Source: Cucumis sativus
Lineage: Eukaryota > Streptophyta > Magnoliopsida > Cucurbitales > Cucurbitaceae
Assembly (NCBI RefSeq): GCF_000004075.3
Contig: NC_026656.2
Span: 20,222,607-20,286,606, forward strand
DNA length: 64,000 nucleotides
Reading direction: 5' to 3'
Shown: positions 33,690 to 47,326 of the stretch, piece by piece
How the letters are laid out: each line of letters opens with the position of its first letter
How positions within the stretch are numbered: the stretch's first letter is position 1
Notes under the pieces: generated by a model
Told to the model about the DNA's origin: nothing
The model's input: the letters and a program-made list of their open reading frames with translations, nothing else
Database searches by the model: none
Position numbers and translations under genes: made by a program

Positions 33690-34900
33690 GACGAACTGTT
33701 AATCAGGTATCAAAAAACCGAACATTTTCCAGCTATTCGAATTTTCAAATTTGTCATCGAAGATTATCAGTACTATTATAAATGGAAGGAAATGCATGGA
33801 GATGAGGGCCCGCTGAAGCTGAAGCTAAATATTACTGAACAAATATCCTTTTTTGGACCAGAGGTTATGCTTTGTAGAATTGGAATTGCATGTATGTAAC
33901 AAGTAATAGGAATGCTAAGTTTATTGGACTTATTTTAAGTCAAATAGTTAGTCCTAAATTGTCCCATGTGGCGTTTTAGGTATCTACTTTTTGAGAGATT
34001 GGAGTTCAAATTTCTGCCACTAACATTTGTAAAAATCTATTTCATATGGCTCAAATCTACTAAAACACTTTACACGAACTCAACACAACAAATCTACCAA
34101 TGTAGTGAAAGTAGTTCTTGAAATGTTGATATATAATCAACTTTGTCATACTTTGTCAGGTTAAGTTTCTGAATTGAATGGTGATTTATCATGGTGGTAA
34201 AGTAAAAAGTAAAAGGTTTGAATTACAATTTATTTTGATTTCTACTTCTTAACTTGGAGGATGGGTTGTATTTTCCAAAATTCGATGTTGTATTTGTGAG
34301 GTAAAATTAATACTTATATTAGAATTTGACAGAACAAACTATTATACAAGGGTAAAAATAATAGTAAAATCCTTGGATGATAATTTATTTAGTATGAATA
34401 TTCACAACATAATGAAATGTAAAACTACTTGTTATTCTCAAGAGGTATAATATTGTAAAATGATTAAAATATTTTATAATTTAAAATATTCTTTTAAAAA
34501 TATTATATCAAATTACTTTACTTGTTTATGCTTTCAAATATACCTCTTTTTTTTTTTACTTTTAATATTTTCATTTTAAAATTAATAATTCAAATTTATA
34601 TAAGTGTTAAAATCACTTTCTTCAATTATTATAAGTTTTGAGGGTCAAATTTTAGCATAGAAAATTTAGAATATAACTATAACTACTAAGCTTGATTTTT
34701 GCAATTTGACCTTTTTTTTTTAAAAAAAAAATGAAACAAGAACAATTGGTTTGTTATTTAGACCGGACCGGGAAGTTAAGGTTTAATTAGACCTTACTGT
34801 TAAGTTTCCCGCTTTTTTGCCTTTTCTTCTTCGAATCGTCTTCTCCGCTCCCGTAACCCTAGCAGAGCTCTCTCACTCCACTCTACTTCCTTTCTGGTGA
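33690..34900. other. Spacer between RCC1 and NUP85 genes
   Basis: AT-rich 3' flank of the RCC1 gene and upstream region of NUP85. No other gene is seen. The 60 bases before 34916 are CT-rich, as often in plant leaders. Confidence 0.5.
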
Positions 34901-34915
34901 GTTAAAGCTGCCGAA

Positions 34916-37900
34916 ATGCCAGGCCCTGCTTCCGATTCTTCTCCCAGCGGTGCACTAGTCTTGTCCTCTTGGGAGGCCCGAGAAGTGGTCTACCCTATCC
35001 GGCACGAACTTAAGCCTCCTATAGCTCGATTATCCATTTCCTGGGCCAGAGGCAACTCCTTCCGTGTTTCAATTTTCACGCAGCATCCTGCCAACCATAC
35101 TTCAGATTCTAATGACGGTGAAGTTGGCGGACAAGTATTGGAGGTGAAGATCAGAAATGGAGACGGAGAAATTAGTGCTGCAGAGTTTCGGAGGATCGCG
35201 TACGGTTCAGTCTCCCCCTTTGCGCTTCTTCAGAGTCGGAAACATATGGTTTCGGGATTGTCGAAGATGTCCATGGGTTTACCACGGTTTAATCCGGACG
35301 GGTAACTGGGATTTTATTCTTTCAACGAGAACTAGCATACTATTGCTCTGTGAATTGGAATTGGAAAGAGTTCTGCTGATTTGTACTTTTATATTTCAAA
35401 CGATCTTTGATGCACGTTGAGTCAATCCTTGACTGATTAGAGGGAACTCTTTTGAAAACAGGTGGGAATACTTAGCGGAGTATAGCAAGGACATCAGCTC
35501 AGTTATTGGTAATCCGAAGTTAATTCCTAGCTCAGCGATTGAGGACCCGCTGGAAATTTTGAAGGTGAGTTGATATGTTTGGATTTGCATTTTAATTTCG
35601 ACTTTAATGGCTCTTTCTAGTGATAATGAATGGAAATGTTCGCGTGGGGTAAAGTTTAGTAGTAGTGTCGTTGTTGACATGTAGTTACTGATGGGAAAAC
35701 TTCCTTTTCTATCATTAGTAATCTTGTTTATTGATATTTTAAGAATCCTTGTAGAAAGTCGAGGAGCCTACTTGTCTGAAAGCTGCATGGGAGCTGATGG
35801 ATGTGTTTTATGCAGACAAGCAATCTCATTGGTGGCTTAATGAACGCCTTGTTGATTGGTTAGCTGTATTGATCTTCCCATCTTCATCATTATTTTGTTT
35901 AGAAACTTTATCGGTAAATTCCCACTAACCGTAATAATTTTCTGATGATAACTCATACTTGTCTTTTCATGGCAGGAATATGATAGTGTTCTCTCAACCA
36001 CACAATCAACTATCCATTCAAAACTTGTTGATTTTCAAAAAGAACTTAATAACTTACAGGTTCTCCATCATTTGCTGTTTTGAATTTATCTTATTTACCA
36101 ACGTGTTTGTTCTAGACTTCTAGTTTGGTAGTCTTTTATTCCTATTTCTGTGTTGTATATGTGCTATGGTATACTAATTTTATGAGCCCAAGAATTTAGA
36201 GTATTCTTCTCAAAATAATTTAAAGTCTTTGCCAGCTTTTATTTACTAATTTTTTTAACCACTTTAAACAATTTTTACCAATTTTCTCACCTCCATACCT
36301 AGCCAACCTCCTTTTCCATGTTAAATCATCAGGTCCAAACAAGCATTATCTTAGTTCTTGTGCACCTTTTTCTGCCATGCATTATTTCTGGTTGTGATTG
36401 ATAGCCATTTCTGTGAGGATGCTGGCTACTATCTGCGTTGTCGGTGTAGAAGGTGAATGCAACTTCTTTTTGTTGCCATATACAAAGTAGAATTGTCGGG
36501 CTCGTTCTCAATATTATTGCTTCTGCTTCAATAAGTTTCATAAATAGTTTTTTTGGTAAAGTTGGCTTTGAATGAGTTATTGTTATTGTTTCCTTACTAG
36601 GCAATTGGATTTATGACTTGATATTTGCAAATGTTAGGATCCATTGTTCTTTTTGATCATTGGTGGCCATCCACTATTATTTTTTTATGTCAAGGTAGTT
36701 GAGGATAATCCACGCTATTGGGATGTGATTTTATCAGCATTAGCAGTTGGCTGGCAAGAAATTGTGGTAAGTGATTATAGGATTTTCATTTGTGTTCCAT
36801 TCTTTATACCCATTATCCAGTATATGACATCACCAAGTGCTTTAAAACGATGTAATGCTGGTTCTGCTTGCAGGTGAAAATGTTGCGCTTACATGGATCG
36901 TACCAGCTGGATCAGCTTAGCCGTCGGGAGGTTTGTCCAAAATTTTCTGTTGCTCATCAATTGCAAAAGAACTCTAAATATGATGTGTAAATAGCCTTGT
37001 TTGAACCTTTGATCTATGAGTTGCTGGTGCATCTTCATTTACATTTTTGTGCATCACAAATACTTGTTATATTATTTCCCTTAAAATATAGTTTACCCGT
37101 TACTTAGTGGAGAAGGAAGTCATGAAGAATGAAGTTTTACTGAGCAAACATATACTGGTCAATGGTTACCGGTGTTGGGAATTGGGTATATAGTCTATAG
37201 AGTTGTAAAAAATGCAATTATATTTCAACTGTTTGTCCTATAGAAGAACTTCAACCATGGAAGGAAATTTGAGCGAGACTTCCTGGAAAAGGAAAAACGT
37301 TCTATGAAGTGGAAGTATATTATCTAATAGGGGAATGTAATTGATGAGTTAAATATGAGAGGAGTGTTGTTAGAACATTTTTTGTTTGGGTGGGTCCTAT
37401 CCTTTGACAAGATTGTACCGTAAGATTTTGATATGATAAAATTAAAAAATAAGGAGGATATATATGCTCCCCAGTCCCCGATGATTGATGAACTGATCTC
37501 TCAAAAGTTGACGAAATTTATCATTTAAGTTCTTGTCCTCGTTAGCCTTTGGCTAGAATTAGGTGGTTATGTTACTTGTACAATGATAATTCAAGTTTTC
37601 TTGTATTTTGTCAATTTAGTATCTTTTAATACGAGTAATGTTGTGTCTCTATCTTTTAATACGAGTAATGTTGTGTCTCTATCTTTAAAATAAGAGTAAT
37701 GTTGTGTCATTTGAAATTTCTTTTTATAACTTTATTCGATATCTTATGAATGACAGACAGAGAATGGCCTGGTAGAGGCAGTGGCTTTTCTTATTTCAGA
37801 AATGCCACGCATGCGCCCAGAGTTGGATTCTGGTAAATTTGGTCAATGCTTCAAAACCAAGCCTGATTTTACCAAGGTATGTTTCTATGTTGAATTAAAT

Positions 37901-40862
37901 TTAAAATTTTGCACACTTTGTTATGAAAAGCCTTGATACACAGTCTAGAATATTCATGTTGTTCAATAGGCATGGGAAAAATGGCGGTCGAAAATAACCA
38001 AGTTAGACGGCTCTGGGTTTTGGGTTCATTGTACTCATGTTCAGACCAGAAAAGGTTTGCAGAATATGCTTCGGATCATTCTAGGAGATGTTGAAAGCCT
38101 CAGTGGTGCAACCTGCAATTGGATGGAGCTGTATATCTCTCAGCTTTTATATGTCAGACCATTTTCGATGGTAATGTTTGTCTGCTTGATACAGACTTCT
38201 ACTAGTTTTCAATTCCCACTTCTAGAATAACCTACCACACAGTATCTGCGGCCTCCCATTCCTCTTTAAGTTGCTAATATTTAATTTTGTTTAATCAGGG
38301 TCTAGAAAGCATGTACAACCTGGCAGAAAAATGTATGCAGTTAAAACCAGCTTCTAATACTGATCGCTTGATGGCACTAATTATTGGAATTCTTGGAGAA
38401 AGTCCAGAGGTAAGGAATGTGGAATTTATCTGATCTGATTTTCTATTTATTGACTTGAGGGGCTTATCTGTTGTGGCTCAGATTGTTTTGGCGGAGTGTT
38501 CTAGAGGATTTGGCCCCTGGTGAGCTAAAGTAGCCTTATCTTTGGTGCCTATGCCCTAGACATGCATTGGTGCATAGAGTTTAAAGCTTTTTAGTATTAC
38601 TTATTGGTAGGATGGCTACACATGCTATGGAATTGTTGATTGAAGAGAATGATGAAGCAGAAACTCTTCTACATGAAGAGCGCCATGATCTTGGGGGAGT
38701 CAGCATAGAGGAACTTCATCGTCTTGTTTATGCTCAAGTTCTCTGTTCACATGCATTTACTTGGCAGGTTTGTGTTTTTCTCTTTTTTGTGATGGGTTTG
38801 TTTTAAAATATTTGGAGAAGGATATTCTGCATGGTTCTACTCATCATATAGACTTTTAATACAATCTTGTTGTATGATTTTTTTCACCTCTCATTGGAGT
38901 TGTGTTCCTCTAGCTAGGGAGTTAAATACTTGCAAGGTTTATGTAGCTCGCAGGTTAGAAAGAAGAGGGAGGGAAATAAAAGTTCATTGGGAGTTTTTAG
39001 ATGTTTAAATTAGATCCTTAACAATTAACATGACCAGAGTTTCGTCGTCTTTGTTCAGCTCTTCATTTATATTTATTTATATAAGGTGGTAAAATTCTTC
39101 CCAATGACATCAACTAATCCTCATGTGTCTGATACTTGTGTCTCAGATAGCTCCAATTTACTTAACATCATGCGCAAAGCAGGGCATTGGTTTTTTAGAA
39201 ACGTTGTTATACAGTCAAGCGGTTCAACATAATGGGGTGCTGCTTAAGGTAATTGGCACATGTTATACTGCAAAAATATTTAGTTGTTCAACCTCTAAAA
39301 TTTCTTCTGATTTGGCTTCATCTTTTGAATATGAATTTTAACGTGGTTTGGTTCTCCTGGTAGAATTTAGAGATATGTCGTTTATATGAACTCGACAGCC
39401 TTAGTTCAAACATTATGAAGGTACGTGTTTTTTCAAGTTTCTACATTTTAGATATAAACTAGGCTAATTTTGTAATGAACACTACAAGTATTTCAGGAGT
39501 TCATATTTGTTTACATGCGTGAACATTCTCATAATATATATCTGAATGTTTAGATTGCTGGAGTTTACCATTGGAAGCATGGCAGGAAGGGTTGTGGCGT
39601 TTTTTGGCTTAAACAAGCTAGGGATGAAGTTCGTCTTAACAAGATTGCTCAGCAATTGTTTGATTCAGTTGGAAAGTCCATATCTGATGAAAGTTTCAAG
39701 GTGACAAACATCTCTAAATCCAGCATTTGCACGATCCCTAGTTAGTGTATTTTGCCTTGCCTTTTAAAAAAGCGTGTCTTTAAGGAAACACTTGTTACAT
39801 AAGCATGTTTGAAAAATAATTTATTAAACGTTTACACTAAAAGCACTTAAATTATTTGTATTTATTATTAGAATTTTTCAAACCACTTTTGATTATTGAA
39901 AATTTTATAAAGGTGCTTTTAATAGTCTGAATCACTCTAACCTAATGTATAAAATATGAAAAAAGCGTCAGACAGGTCGCACACAGCCAACTAGAATACT
40001 GTAGATATTTTGTTTAGAGGACCATCTATCATTTTCTGGCATTTCTTGTTAATTTTTTTGTAAGTGTCACCACATGTGAAAAGCATTCCATATTTGTCCA
40101 ATCAATCACATTCATATTCGCCATTGATCTGTTCTACAGCAATGGGAAGGATTAATCGAATTGTTGGGTTCTGAATCTAAAAATACTGGAGGCCTCGAGT
40201 TTCTCCACAAGTACGCTTCGATTCGTTACGTCTCTTTTCTTTCGATTTATTTTATTTTCTCATCTAATCTTTGGTAGATGAATAGGTACAGGGATTTCAA
40301 AAAATCGCTGCATCAGGTTCATCAGAAGGGGAAAACCACAGGTGCTGCACAATCTGCAGTAGACTCCCTCATTGCGGTATTACTCGATTTGCCTTTACGT
40401 TAACCTTTAATTGAACCATTTCAAGATCATTTTAACATTTTAAAGATAATGGATAGGGTATTAGTGTAAGCACTTACGAGTGGGTTGAGTTGTTTATCAG
40501 TCCCTTATTTGACTCTGCAGCTTATGAAGAACCCTTCAACACCTCAGCGCTTTTGGCTACCAATTTTAAATGACTCGGTAATTACATAATTATAATTTTT
40601 CACGTTGTTGAGTGGAGTGGTTGTGTTGTTACAATTATAAAATCACACCTTCAACACTCTGCAGTTGAAGCTTATCGATTGGCACGGAGGTCCTCTGCTA
40701 AACACTGAGCAGACCAACCTTTTGTTGAATAAACTACAAGAGCTGTCCATGGCGAAGCTTCGACCTGACTTCGTCGAATCTGACTTGCCACCTCTGGCCT
40801 TGAGCTCCATCAGATTAGCTCTTGCAAAAAATCTTGGACGTGCTTTTCTCGAGGGGTGTTGA
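34916..40862 (+). CDS. NUP85: Nucleoporin NUP85
   Basis: Eighteen exons: 34916-35301, 35462-35564, 35755-35865, 35976-36059, 36695-36766, 36874-36930, 37757-37876, 37970-38170, 38299-38409, 38482-38519, 38611-38767, 39147-39248, 39364-39420, 39554-39700, 40140-40210, 40286-40376, 40521-40577, 40665-40862. All introns are GT-AG and the sum is 720 residues, near the length I remember for Arabidopsis NUP85. Marks of the family include NPRYWDVILSALAVGW, RMRPELDSGKFGQCF, WMELYISQLLYVRPFS, TCAKQG-like SCAKQGIGFLETLLYSQ, IAGVYHWKHGRKGCGVFWLKQARDE and the C-terminal LALAKNLGRAFLEGC. NUP85 is an alpha-solenoid scaffold of the Nup107-160 (Y) complex at the nuclear pore and in plants affects mRNA export, hormone and defence signalling. 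The start ATG has an acceptable context and is the first in frame after a CT-rich leader. Confidence 0.95.
37621..37709. repeat. 30-bp tandem repeat in a NUP85 intron
   Basis: Two identical 30-base units (37621-37650, 37651-37680), starting ATCTTTTAATACGAGTAATG, and a third diverged unit (37681-37709). They lie in the intron between exons 6 and 7. Confidence 0.92.
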
Positions 40863-40869
40863 CGGCACG

Positions 40870-42700
40870 GCAACATTAACTACTACTTACTTCCCTGGCT
40901 GCGGTTATCTATCACCATCAATAAAATTATGTGATGGTACGTTTCCTGATCAACATGTTTGTAGAAGAGAGGCCTACTTTGCTCATGGCTTCCTCATTTT
41001 GTTTATACTGTTGAAGATTTCACTATTTGTTATTAGGGTAATGGATAGTACCGAAGTGTTGATCTTTGTTTTTGGGGAGGAGGTTCATGGGACATGAACA
41101 TCACCTATGCATTATGTTTGCATTAATGGTTGTTCACTCAGTGGTCAGTTATTTCTACTGTTCGCAAATAGCTTTTTGTATCTCTCTTTTTCTTTAGTTT
41201 ACATTTTTGTATCTTTTTTCATTGTAAAATTGAAAAATATTCTACTCGGTTTTGTTTGAGTATACACTTTCATATGCAACTAGTCAGTTCGGTTTTGCTG
41301 ATTTTGGAGCCAACCAAGAACCAAATCAAACGAATTGGTTTTATACAAGGGATCCAAACCAATGTTCGATAAATAAATAAAAAATACCAATGGATTGGTT
41401 TATTATTTGTTTGGTTATCAGTTTCTTACACTTCTTTTCTTTCTAAGTTTTTATTGTTGCTTTTCCACTTTGTTTTGAATGAGTTTCATTTGCTAACTTT
41501 AAATAGAAAATTGGTCTATTTCTTTCTTTATAAATTGCAATTTAACATTTTTTTGGTACTTTTAAATAATAAAACATGCATGTAATGTAATAGTTAGTCT
41601 TTTTTCCTTTCTAAAAAGATATACACATATCATAGTTAGTCTCTAACTACAAACTAAGCCCAATTTGATACTAAAGAACCAAACCAAACCATTTGGATTA
41701 GTTTGGTGCTTGGGTTTTTGTATCACTCTTATCTACAATTATGACTTTTTTTTTTCTTAAAAAAAGAATTTTGAACGTCTTTTAAAAAACAACCAAAAGT
41801 ATTAAAAAGATCAAATGTTTTCAGTTTTTGAAAGACTTTTGTCACTCTAGTTGGATGGTTGCTCGGGGTCTCTTCGCACAATACTCAAAGAAAAAAGAAG
41901 AAACTTGTTGAATGGTTCTCAACAACAGCAGTAGATTAAAGATAGAAAAGAGTAAGAAAGAACGGAAAGTAAAAACCCATTCAGCAGTTTCATCATCCTT
42001 AAAGATGATAAGATGATATCTTTTGAAAACAACGTTATCCCAATTATTAGTTTCTGAATTCTCAAACACGATTCAGTCATCACTGCGCCCATAGAATAAC
42101 TTTCATTCACCTTTATTTATGATCAATTCTGCTTTTAACAAAAGTTGGTTTCACCATTTCTTCTGCCAAACAATACACACTCAAACCAATCCAATATTCT
42201 CATTCACTTCCCCAATCATATAATAACTGTACATATGAAATATATCGCATCAAAATAAAAGAAAAAGGGTGGTTGTGCTATATATATATATATATAATAC
42301 ACACTAATTCCAGGATAGCGTTAGTAAATAAAAAATAGAATACACAGCCGATAATGATTCTATCTCCTATGACATATAATCATTGTATACCAAACAAAAA
42401 TGAGAAAGCCCAAAAAAAAAAAGAAAATAAAGAATAATTAACAATCACCTTCCTGAGATTGTTCCTGCCCTAGTGGAGGGATACCCTTCTAAGACAAAAA
42501 GCAATTAAATAAATATCTACCAACCTTCTTCCGGAGCTTCATCACTCCCCTCTCCTATATGGTTCGACTTTCCAAAATCCAAAGCAGCAGCAGCAGCAAG
42601 AGGAGATGGAAGAATGAATGCCCTTTTAGTTTTTTTCACAAGGGGGATCCTGTAGAGGAGCCAACCATTTTGTGGGGGAGCAAGCATTGATCTCTTCCAT
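40870..42700. other. Region between convergent NUP85 and UNC13-like genes
   Basis: The 3' flanks of both genes. An AT microsatellite lies at 42280-42296. Words such as AACCAAACCAAACC and TTGGTTTGG recur at 41280-41700. No protein family was recognised in short frames here. Confidence 0.5.
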
Positions 42701-42711
42701 TCACCTGGCTA

Positions 42712-45700
42712 TTACAACTTCTTAGGCAAATTGTAAGTTTTTTTTAGAAACTTTGAGGCTGCGTCGTCATTGCGGTAGCACAGAACACGTAGAAGAGTGT
42801 TTGGCTCAGTTGGATTCCATTGCCCTGAAGTAGGAGGTAATGGAAGCCTGGATTTTGCAGAAGATCCAAATGTCTCTACTGTCACACGTTTGAACCGGTC
42901 TATGATACTTTCTGTATCAGTTCGCAAAAGAGGAATAATGCCTCTCAGTGTGGTTGAGAACTTATCGATCATCTCCAATGGCAAACCGTCACCATTTGCC
43001 CAGAATAAATCTTTTAGTAATTTGAAATCATCTTCAATTATTTGAGAATCTTGCCGGGAAAAGGCACGTGAAGGGCCTCCAGCAAGCAAAACAAGCAAGA
43101 ATCCATCAAAAGAAGCCTTCATTATATCAGTAATAATCCTTGTTCGAACTCTTTCATGCACTGTGTCAGAAATGATGAGCAAATGCCGCTCAAGCTCCTG
43201 AAGGAAAGGTTCGATCCTAGAAGATGAGGGCTCCCCTACATATAAACCATCCCATAAAACATGACTTAAATCGTGGAAAACAACTTTGTAAGCAACGGCC
43301 TCACTGAGTTGCTGGACTCCTTCCACACAAGCAGCAGGTGCGAGTTCAAACTTCTTCCCCACACTAGAAAAATCTTCTGCATGGGCAGATTCGGAATTCC
43401 TAAGATGAGTGACTATTCTTTTCTCTATTACCTCCAACTCCCCTCGAATTCGATGGAATGTGTTTATACGAACACAGATATGAGGCATCCCAAGTGAATT
43501 GTCCCCATTCAATGTTGCAACCTGGGAATTTTTCCTTTGAGAATTTGGTAATTTTTCTTTCTTCTTCCCAAAGCCTTGGAACTTTGATCCAATGGTACAT
43601 CTGGTCAGTGCTGGCATAGTTGGAATATATGTATTTCGTGATCCTGTTAGATCCAGAAAAACAGTGAGTTATAACATAAATAGTAACAACTTACAACAGT
43701 AAATTAATGTTTGGAGAAAATACCACAGCCAGATCTTGCTTTCGTCACATAATACTGAAGACATCTATCAAGACCAGCCACCAGATCAGGAAGTAAAGCA
43801 GGATGCATGGGTATTGGCAGCTGAAAGTATGCATCCAATGTTTCGTCAATTATTCGAAGAACCTCAACAGCAGATGACGCAAATCCTTGATTTTCTTTTG
43901 GATTCCATGCCTTAAATCATGCGAAGAATCAAAGTCACTTCGTCAATAAGAATTATATGACAATTTATTTTAGAAAAAAAGAAAAAGCAGTGGCAAGAAC
44001 CTAGAAATATAATAAGACCAACTTCCTTCATATCATAGAAAAATTCAACATAGACTAAAATTGTTGCACTTGGAACACACTTTTAGGCTTTAGCAACCAG
44101 TGATAACCATGAAAGCGATTATTAATGCAAGCCATGTGAAACCAATCATTGATGGAAGCAACTGGTTCAAGTAAGCATGTCCAATCCCTAAATGCTTTTG
44201 GAGAACTAAAAGACAACTTGAAAGTAAAACTGGTGCCTCTAAATTGCATCCACGGATCAGAAAACTGGTACCTTTATCATTTTAATTAGAACCTACTGCT
44301 AGACTGTGAAGATCAATAAAATTGAAAATAGTGAAGTGCTATCACAATTTGCATTAACCAGGGGAATTAATAAAATACTACACCAACACATCCAAATTAT
44401 AGCACGCACCTCTTGTTGCAAATTTCGGTCCACCCATTCCTTCATTCTGTCCAATCTTGTTTTTATCCAAGATTTAACAAGATTGGCAATTGCAGAATCA
44501 GCCTCATAAGGAGGCATCTCACGAATTATTGCCTTGCCACCGTCATCACTGTCCACTGAATCTTCAACTGCTATTTGCACTAGATCTTTCTCCAGCTTAT
44601 CAGCAGCTCTAAGCACTTGTATAGCATCTGGTGTTAACTCTCCAATACCCGAAATAAATTGCTTCAATTCATTTCCATAGCAAACATGAAGAGTGGCTAC
44701 AGCCACTCCCGCAGCAAATGGATGCCATTTTTTGAGTATCGGACTGAAAACCTCCTTCTCATTAACTGCAAGATCACCAACATCCTTTGCAAGGATGGCT
44801 AGTAAGGGAAGAGAATTTGGCCGGCTTTTTGATGCTCTTCTACTTGAATCCGCCTTCTCCATTTTCTACTTGTACAAAAAGAAAACCAGTAGTCAAGTAA
44901 TAGACTTAAATGTGAGAAAGTTCACCATAACAAAGGATGCGGAAGGCTTCTGAAAGATATGCTAAATATTAAATGGACACAGTCAGTGTTTTCAAAAGCA
45001 CAGGGAACCCTTAAGGAATAATGATGACACGAAGGAAAACGTGGGTTTTAGTGATGTAGAGACATATGGAAAATGAAATATTATGGAGTGATGACAGAGA
45101 AAAAAAAACGAGGTGCTTTGGTGCCTCGCATGCACTAAAACTATTGAAACTATTGACATTTAAAGGTCAAACGACTTTGTAAAATGAAACATCAATGAAA
45201 AAGGGTCTTTGTCTCTGCATTAATTTTCAGCCACTTCCATGTCAGGAAAATATAATGCAATGAATGTTTGACACCTAACAATAGATAACATCAGCCTTTT
45301 CTTATCCTTTATTCTATTGCAGTAGAAAAGGCCAATTCTATTCCGTAGCAGAGGCCTTAGAGACAACACTGATCAGTACAACGTCTGATGTATCTCATAA
45401 CCTATACGTCGTAACTTAAAAGGGAATGTCGGAGCAGGTATAACTTGCCTGAGCAAAAGCAGTGCGCAGTGATGATCTAATGTAAGTGTCAATCCTGCTA
45501 CGTGCAACATCAACCTCACCTTTCCTCCTCCTACGGTACTCATTTGATACATCTTCAACTAAAATTTTGGCTGCTGATACCCCTAAAGATACAATGCCTT
45601 GCATGGTATCGATGTTCCCAGAATCGAATGTATCATGATAAGCAAGTAGCCTCTTCTCTGCCCAACCCAGAATTGAGCTCAATGTAGAACTCAAAACCTT

Positions 45701-47326
45701 GGCATAGTCAGAATCTTTTGAGGTCTTTGCATCTTTAGCAACTTCTGTTAGCTGACTATCAGCACCATGAAGCAAATCCAGTTCAGCTTGGCCAGTAGCA
45801 ACAAATCTGTGAAATAAAACCCAGGTAAAACAAAGATTGTGCAACATTTGGTTCAACCCCAGCATTCCCCAAGTCTTCTTAATATGCTCCATGAGCTCAT
45901 CAATTTCTTCAATGATAGATATTTCATCGTTTGCATCAAAACAGGCTTCGAGCAGCATCACATAAAGCTGGAGATTTAGTGGCATCCCATCGGCCCAATG
46001 GCATACTTCATTTAGTGATCCATCCAATGATCTGGAAGCAAGAGCCGTAACAGCACTACGAAGAACTTGCATAGACTCATTATTTCTCCCAGTTTCTATG
46101 GGCCTGTCTAATGCTGCATGAATTATTTGTTTTAACCGCTGTCCTGTAGCATTTGATTTATCAACGGGAATTTTAGGATGCAAAAGGAGACCGGCTTCTA
46201 AAACTTTCAATGTCCGTTTTTGCCAAGCGTCATACTCCTGATGATCTGTAAAATCTGAAGCCTTGAGCTGCTGCATTAGTTCTAGAGGAACTACAACTGA
46301 CTCGATTCTTCTTCCCACCTGTAACAATTTAAGAAAATACAGATTAGAAAAAGACAAAAATTAAGTATGCATTCAAATTTAACACGTTATGTTTCCAATT
46401 GGATGGAGATACTATTCTCGCTGATTGCAAGTTCAAACCTCATGCAAATTCACAAAATTCAAGGTAATCTAGCAACTCTGATCCGGAATTTTAGCTACAT
46501 TTTCACATGATATGTCTAAACCATCATCATCGACATCACCTACATATCCTCCGCCAAGTTGAATCATATTTTAGCACGTCGCACAAGATCAACAATTACT
46601 AGAACTTTAACAAATCCAACATCTTAATCACAAAACAAGGAGTAAAAAAAGAAATATAAAAAATCAGAGAGGCAATGGCTTCCACCAATCCCGATAATAC
46701 TTTACGTCCAGCAATAGCAAAGTGAAACCACATGGATAAGATAATCAAAACTAATCGAATTTGGCATGAAATGGAAAAAAAAAAAACCAAAAAACAAAAA
46801 CAAAAACCTGGCCAGCAGAAATTCTAAGGAGCGCTCTCCGGACTCTTGAATCGACAGTCTCAGAAACCCCCATTTGTAACCTCATCAACTCGCCCACAGT
46901 CAAAGGACGCTTAGACTTTCCTTGACTGGAGGCGGAGCCAGGACTCTTCTTAGAGCCAGAACCAGGAGATTTAAGGCCCAGTGCCTTTTTAACCTTAGAA
47001 GCAGCGGTAGAAGTGAGAGATCGCTGCAATCCAGGAGAGCTCGGAGAGTGGTGATGAGTAGGAGAGTCTGCATGTGAATTGGCAGAAGAAACATACGTGA
47101 GATGCTTGCCTGAAGAAGTCCGACAGGCGGCGACGAAGATCTCGAAAGCGGTGAGACGGAGATCGGAATCGGAGAGTTGAGAAGCAAGTTGGCCAAATGG
47201 AGAAGGAAGATCGGGAGCGACAATGACAGGGCGGACTGGAGTAATAGAAGGCGGCGGAGACGGCGGCGGAGGAGTGGACTCTCTCTTGGAATGGCCCAGA
47301 GTGAGGTCTCGGAAGAGGTGAGCCAT
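42712..47326 (-). CDS. Plant UNC13-like protein (DUF810, MHD/MUN-type)
   Basis: Five exons on the minus strand: 46808-47326, 45449-46318, 44410-44865, 43724-43910, 42712-43643, giving 987 residues. The protein starts MAHLFRDLTLGHSKRESTPP, continues through a serine-rich linker (SLTSTAASKVKKALGL) and the conserved GELMRLQMGVSE, GLNQMLHNLCFTWVLFHR, RMxx-type ADSSRRASKSRPN, LHVCYGNELKQFISG, PTMPALTRCTIGSKF and the end RNDDAASKFLKKTYNLPKKL. It corresponds to Arabidopsis At2g25800 as I remember it; PATROL1, which traffics the plasma-membrane proton pump AHA1 in guard cells, is a more distant family member. The MUN-type helical region suggests a tethering role in exocytosis. The intron between exons 2 and 3 uses a GC donor (CAG|GCAAGT) and a TAG acceptor; the other three introns are GT-AG. 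MAHLF is chosen as start over an upstream in-frame ATG. Confidence 0.94.
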
